This document shows positions 61,826-64,000 of a stretch of DNA of 64,000 nucleotides, piece after piece. Each line of letters starts with the position of its first letter. The stretch's first letter is position 1. The DNA comes from Perca fluviatilis (lineage: Eukaryota > Chordata > Actinopteri > Perciformes > Percidae). The stretch is from assembly GCF_010015445.1 (NCBI RefSeq), contig NC_053114.1, positions 45,221,422 to 45,285,421 of the forward strand, read 5' to 3'. The translations under genes were made by a program, and so were the position numbers. Under the pieces are notes generated by a model, which saw only the letters and a list, made by a program, of their open reading frames with translations, did not search any database and was not told the DNA's origin.

Positions 61826-62178
61826 GTGGCACCGAAATCTGTGTTGTCATTCGTAAATTGGAAACACTGCACAGCCTGGGGTGTTCTGACTCTGGGGAAC
61901 GCCCTTCTCTTTGTCTTCTGTTCTGCAGTTTCTGTTGTTGCTTTTAAAAAGCAACCGAAGACTCACTTGTTTAAACTCGTCTCATGTTTTGTGACTGGGT
62001 TTTGAAGTATTCATTTTTTTATTTCCATTGGTATTTTATTTCTGTTTTTGCTTGCTCATTCTACTGTTTGGGTCTTATTTTAACAATTTTATAATGTGAA
62101 GCACGTTGTGACTTTGTCTGTAAAAGGTGCTATTTTAAATACACTTACTATTATTATTATTATTATTATTATTATTAG
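61826..62178 (+). pseudogene. L2-like LINE 3' end
   Basis: The plus-strand frame near 61890-62005 encodes the typical C-terminus of fish L2-type reverse transcriptases (LGNALLFVF, SAVSVVAFKKQPKTHLFKL). A 3' UTR ending 'ctgtaaaaggtgctatttta' and an ATT-repeat tail (62148-62177) follow. Severely 5'-truncated. Confidence 0.7.
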
Positions 62179-62395
62179 GGATGCACTGAATCCAGATTTT
62201 TGGCGACTCCTCCTCCCATCCTCCATTCATGAACACAGTAAACACATGAATGAAGTAAACAGGGACTGTCCTTCCTTTGCCGTACCTGAAGTTGCTGCAT
62301 TCTGGCTGCTGTCTGGAGATTCCTTCATGAACAACTCGTATTCTTTCAGATGTTTCAGACCAGATGTTGTAACAGCGGCCATGTTGTGTATAGTT
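62178..62395. repeat. Half of a hAT-like miniature element
   Basis: Starts GGGATGCACTGAATCCAG and matches 49191-49420. The right half is missing. Confidence 0.6.
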
Positions 62396-62599
62396 TAGGG
62401 TCCTCGCCACCACCAGACCAATCAGCATTGACCAGATTGAACATGTAGCTGGACTTGAATGGCCTTCTTTTGACTGAAAGTTCTGCAAAACAACAACTTT
62501 TTCTGCTCACCAGATCCATGTCCACTTCCTCACAGCCTGCTGCATTGAACGCTCCACCTACGTAAACACCTTCCCGTAATAAATGGCGCCAAAATTCTA

Positions 62600-63070
62600 C
62601 GGGTCCCCGAATCAAATAATCGATGCGTGGAATCGTGGACATGGACGATGCTGCATCGATAATCAGCCGGCTCATAATCGATTATTTCTGTTGATAATTT
62701 AATGTAGGCCTAACAACATTTCTGTTTACATATTCTGGTATGTTTTGCACATTCAGGAGGTGCCATGTGCTCAGTGCTGTATAGTTTTATGTATCCAATT
62801 TATTTAGTATTAGAGCACTGCAGAATGTTTTGTTTTTGAAGCTTGAAAAGCTATGAATTAAATATCCTACATGGCTTTAATAGAAACATTTATTTGACGC
62901 ATCGTGATGCATCGAGAAATTGAATTGAATCGCTGACATGATAATCGGATCGTGGAGATCAGTGAAGATTTACAAATACACTTTTATTTGATTATGGCCC
63001 GGCCGATTATCGATGCAGCATCGTCCATGTCCACGATTCCATGCATCGAGTATTTGATTAATTTCAACAC
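62600..63070. mobile_element. Inverted-repeat miniature element (ATCGATGC type)
   Basis: The left arm 62607-62682 ('ggaatcgtggacatggacga' and 'tgctgcatcgataatcagcc') is mirrored by 62990-63066 ('cgattatcgatgcagcatcg' and 'tccatgtccacgattccatg'). No protein. Confidence 0.7.
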
Positions 63071-63204
63071 CTCTACTCGTTACCATAAACGTGCTGTTAT
63101 CACGAAATATGCGTCCCATTCTAAAACATTAGTTTAAAATTTGTGCTCACCAACACGATAAAAAAACAGAAAAACCTGTCCCTGTACACGTATCAATAGA
63201 TTAA

Positions 63205-64000
63205 AGGTCCCATGGCATGAAAATTTCACTTTATGAGTTTTTTTAACATTAATATGAGTTCCCCCAGCCTGCCTATGGTCCCCCAGTGTCTAGAAATGGT
63301 GAGAGGTGTAAACCGAGCCCTGGGTATCCTGCTCTGACTTTGAGAAAATGAAAGCTCAGATGGACCAATCAGGAATCTTCTCCTTATGAGGTCATAAGGA
63401 GCAAGGTTACCTCCCCTTTCTCTGCTTTACTACGCTGCGAGGAATTTGGCCCACCCATGAGAGAGAGAGACATCATGGCTTTCAAATGAGCAAAGTGGCA
63501 GTTGGTCAAGACCACACCCACCCACCCCCCCCCCCTCTCTCCTCCCTAATAGCTAGAGACACAGAAATGGCACATCCTAAGGAAAGCTCATTGTGGGACT
63601 GGCTCTAGTGGCTGTAATTCTGCACCAAGGCTGAATTTCAGGAAAGAGACTTCAGATACAGTATTAGGGGACCACTAAGGTCTATATAAAAGAGACTTCA
63701 GATACAGTATTAGGGGACCACTAAGGTCTATATAAAAGAGACTTCAGATACAGTATTAGGGGACCACTAAGGTCTATATAAAAGAGACTTCCGATACAGT
63801 ATTAGGGACCACTAAGGTCTATATAAAAGAGACTTCCGATACAGTATTAGGGACCACTAAGGTCTTATATAAAAGAGACTTCCAGATACAGTATTAGGGG
63901 ACCACTAAGGTCTATATAAAAGAGACTTCAGATACAGTATAAGGGGACCACAAAGGTCTATATAAAAGAGACTTCAGATACAGTATTAGGGGACCACTAA
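63205..64000. mobile_element. Minisatellite-bearing element, second copy, runs off the window
   Basis: Begins AGGTCCCATGGCATGAAAAT right after TTAA (63201-63204). The body 63205-63640 is the inverse of 47011-47276. The 46-bp array follows from about 63650 to the window end, with at least seven units. Two units lack one G of the GGGG and one carries an extra T. Each unit contains TATATAAAAG on this strand. Confidence 0.8.

Overview
This window looks like a piece of a ray-finned (probably percomorph teleost) fish genome. The evidence is intron-less RING/B-box/coiled-coil/PRY-SPRY (TRIM) genes in tandem, very long CA/TG microsatellites, a tRNA-derived SINE of fish type, and dense relics of LINE, Penelope-like, hAT, Tc1/mariner-like and TTAA-flanked elements. 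Nothing looks prokaryotic.

Layout. From about 2 to 47 kb there is a tandem array of TRIM genes (TRIM35 / nuclear factor 7-like), all on the minus strand. Three copies have intact reading frames: 5939-7444, 20758-22284 and 39626-41128. Two are broken: 12612-13784 lacks the RING and half the B-box and carries frameshifts; 34120-34989 is cut off inside the coiled coil. Each gene sits in a duplicated block. On the low-coordinate (3') side this holds a LINE fragment, in two blocks a shared hAT insertion, a CA microsatellite and a conserved 3' flank. On the high-coordinate (5') side it holds a conserved ~270 bp promoter-like flank followed, in two blocks, by a long inverted-repeat element, a SINE, CCCTAA-like degenerate repeats and a TG microsatellite. 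Mobile elements present in one block and absent in another give several clean full-site/empty-site pairs that order the duplications. A direct 5.5 kb tandem duplication (29393-34989 and 34990-40495) ends inside a TRIM coding region. It is either very recent or an assembly artefact.

From about 47.5 kb to the end there is single-copy-looking sequence with no complete gene. It contains a fourfold divergent repeat block (48.06-49.0 kb), a likely promoter and noncoding first exon near 50.35-50.62 kb, a candidate signal-peptide coding exon (51049-51249) with a good splice donor, a 57-bp minisatellite (52.8-53.36 kb), several small DNA transposons, very long TG tracts, an L2-like LINE 3' end, and a 46-bp minisatellite element that runs off the window end and occurs inverted at 46.6-47.28 kb.

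Functionally the intact genes would be cytosolic E3 ubiquitin ligases whose C-terminal SPRY domain selects targets. RING, B-box and coiled coil are almost constant between copies while surface-loop segments of the SPRY differ, a pattern expected of a recognition family that is duplicating and diversifying.
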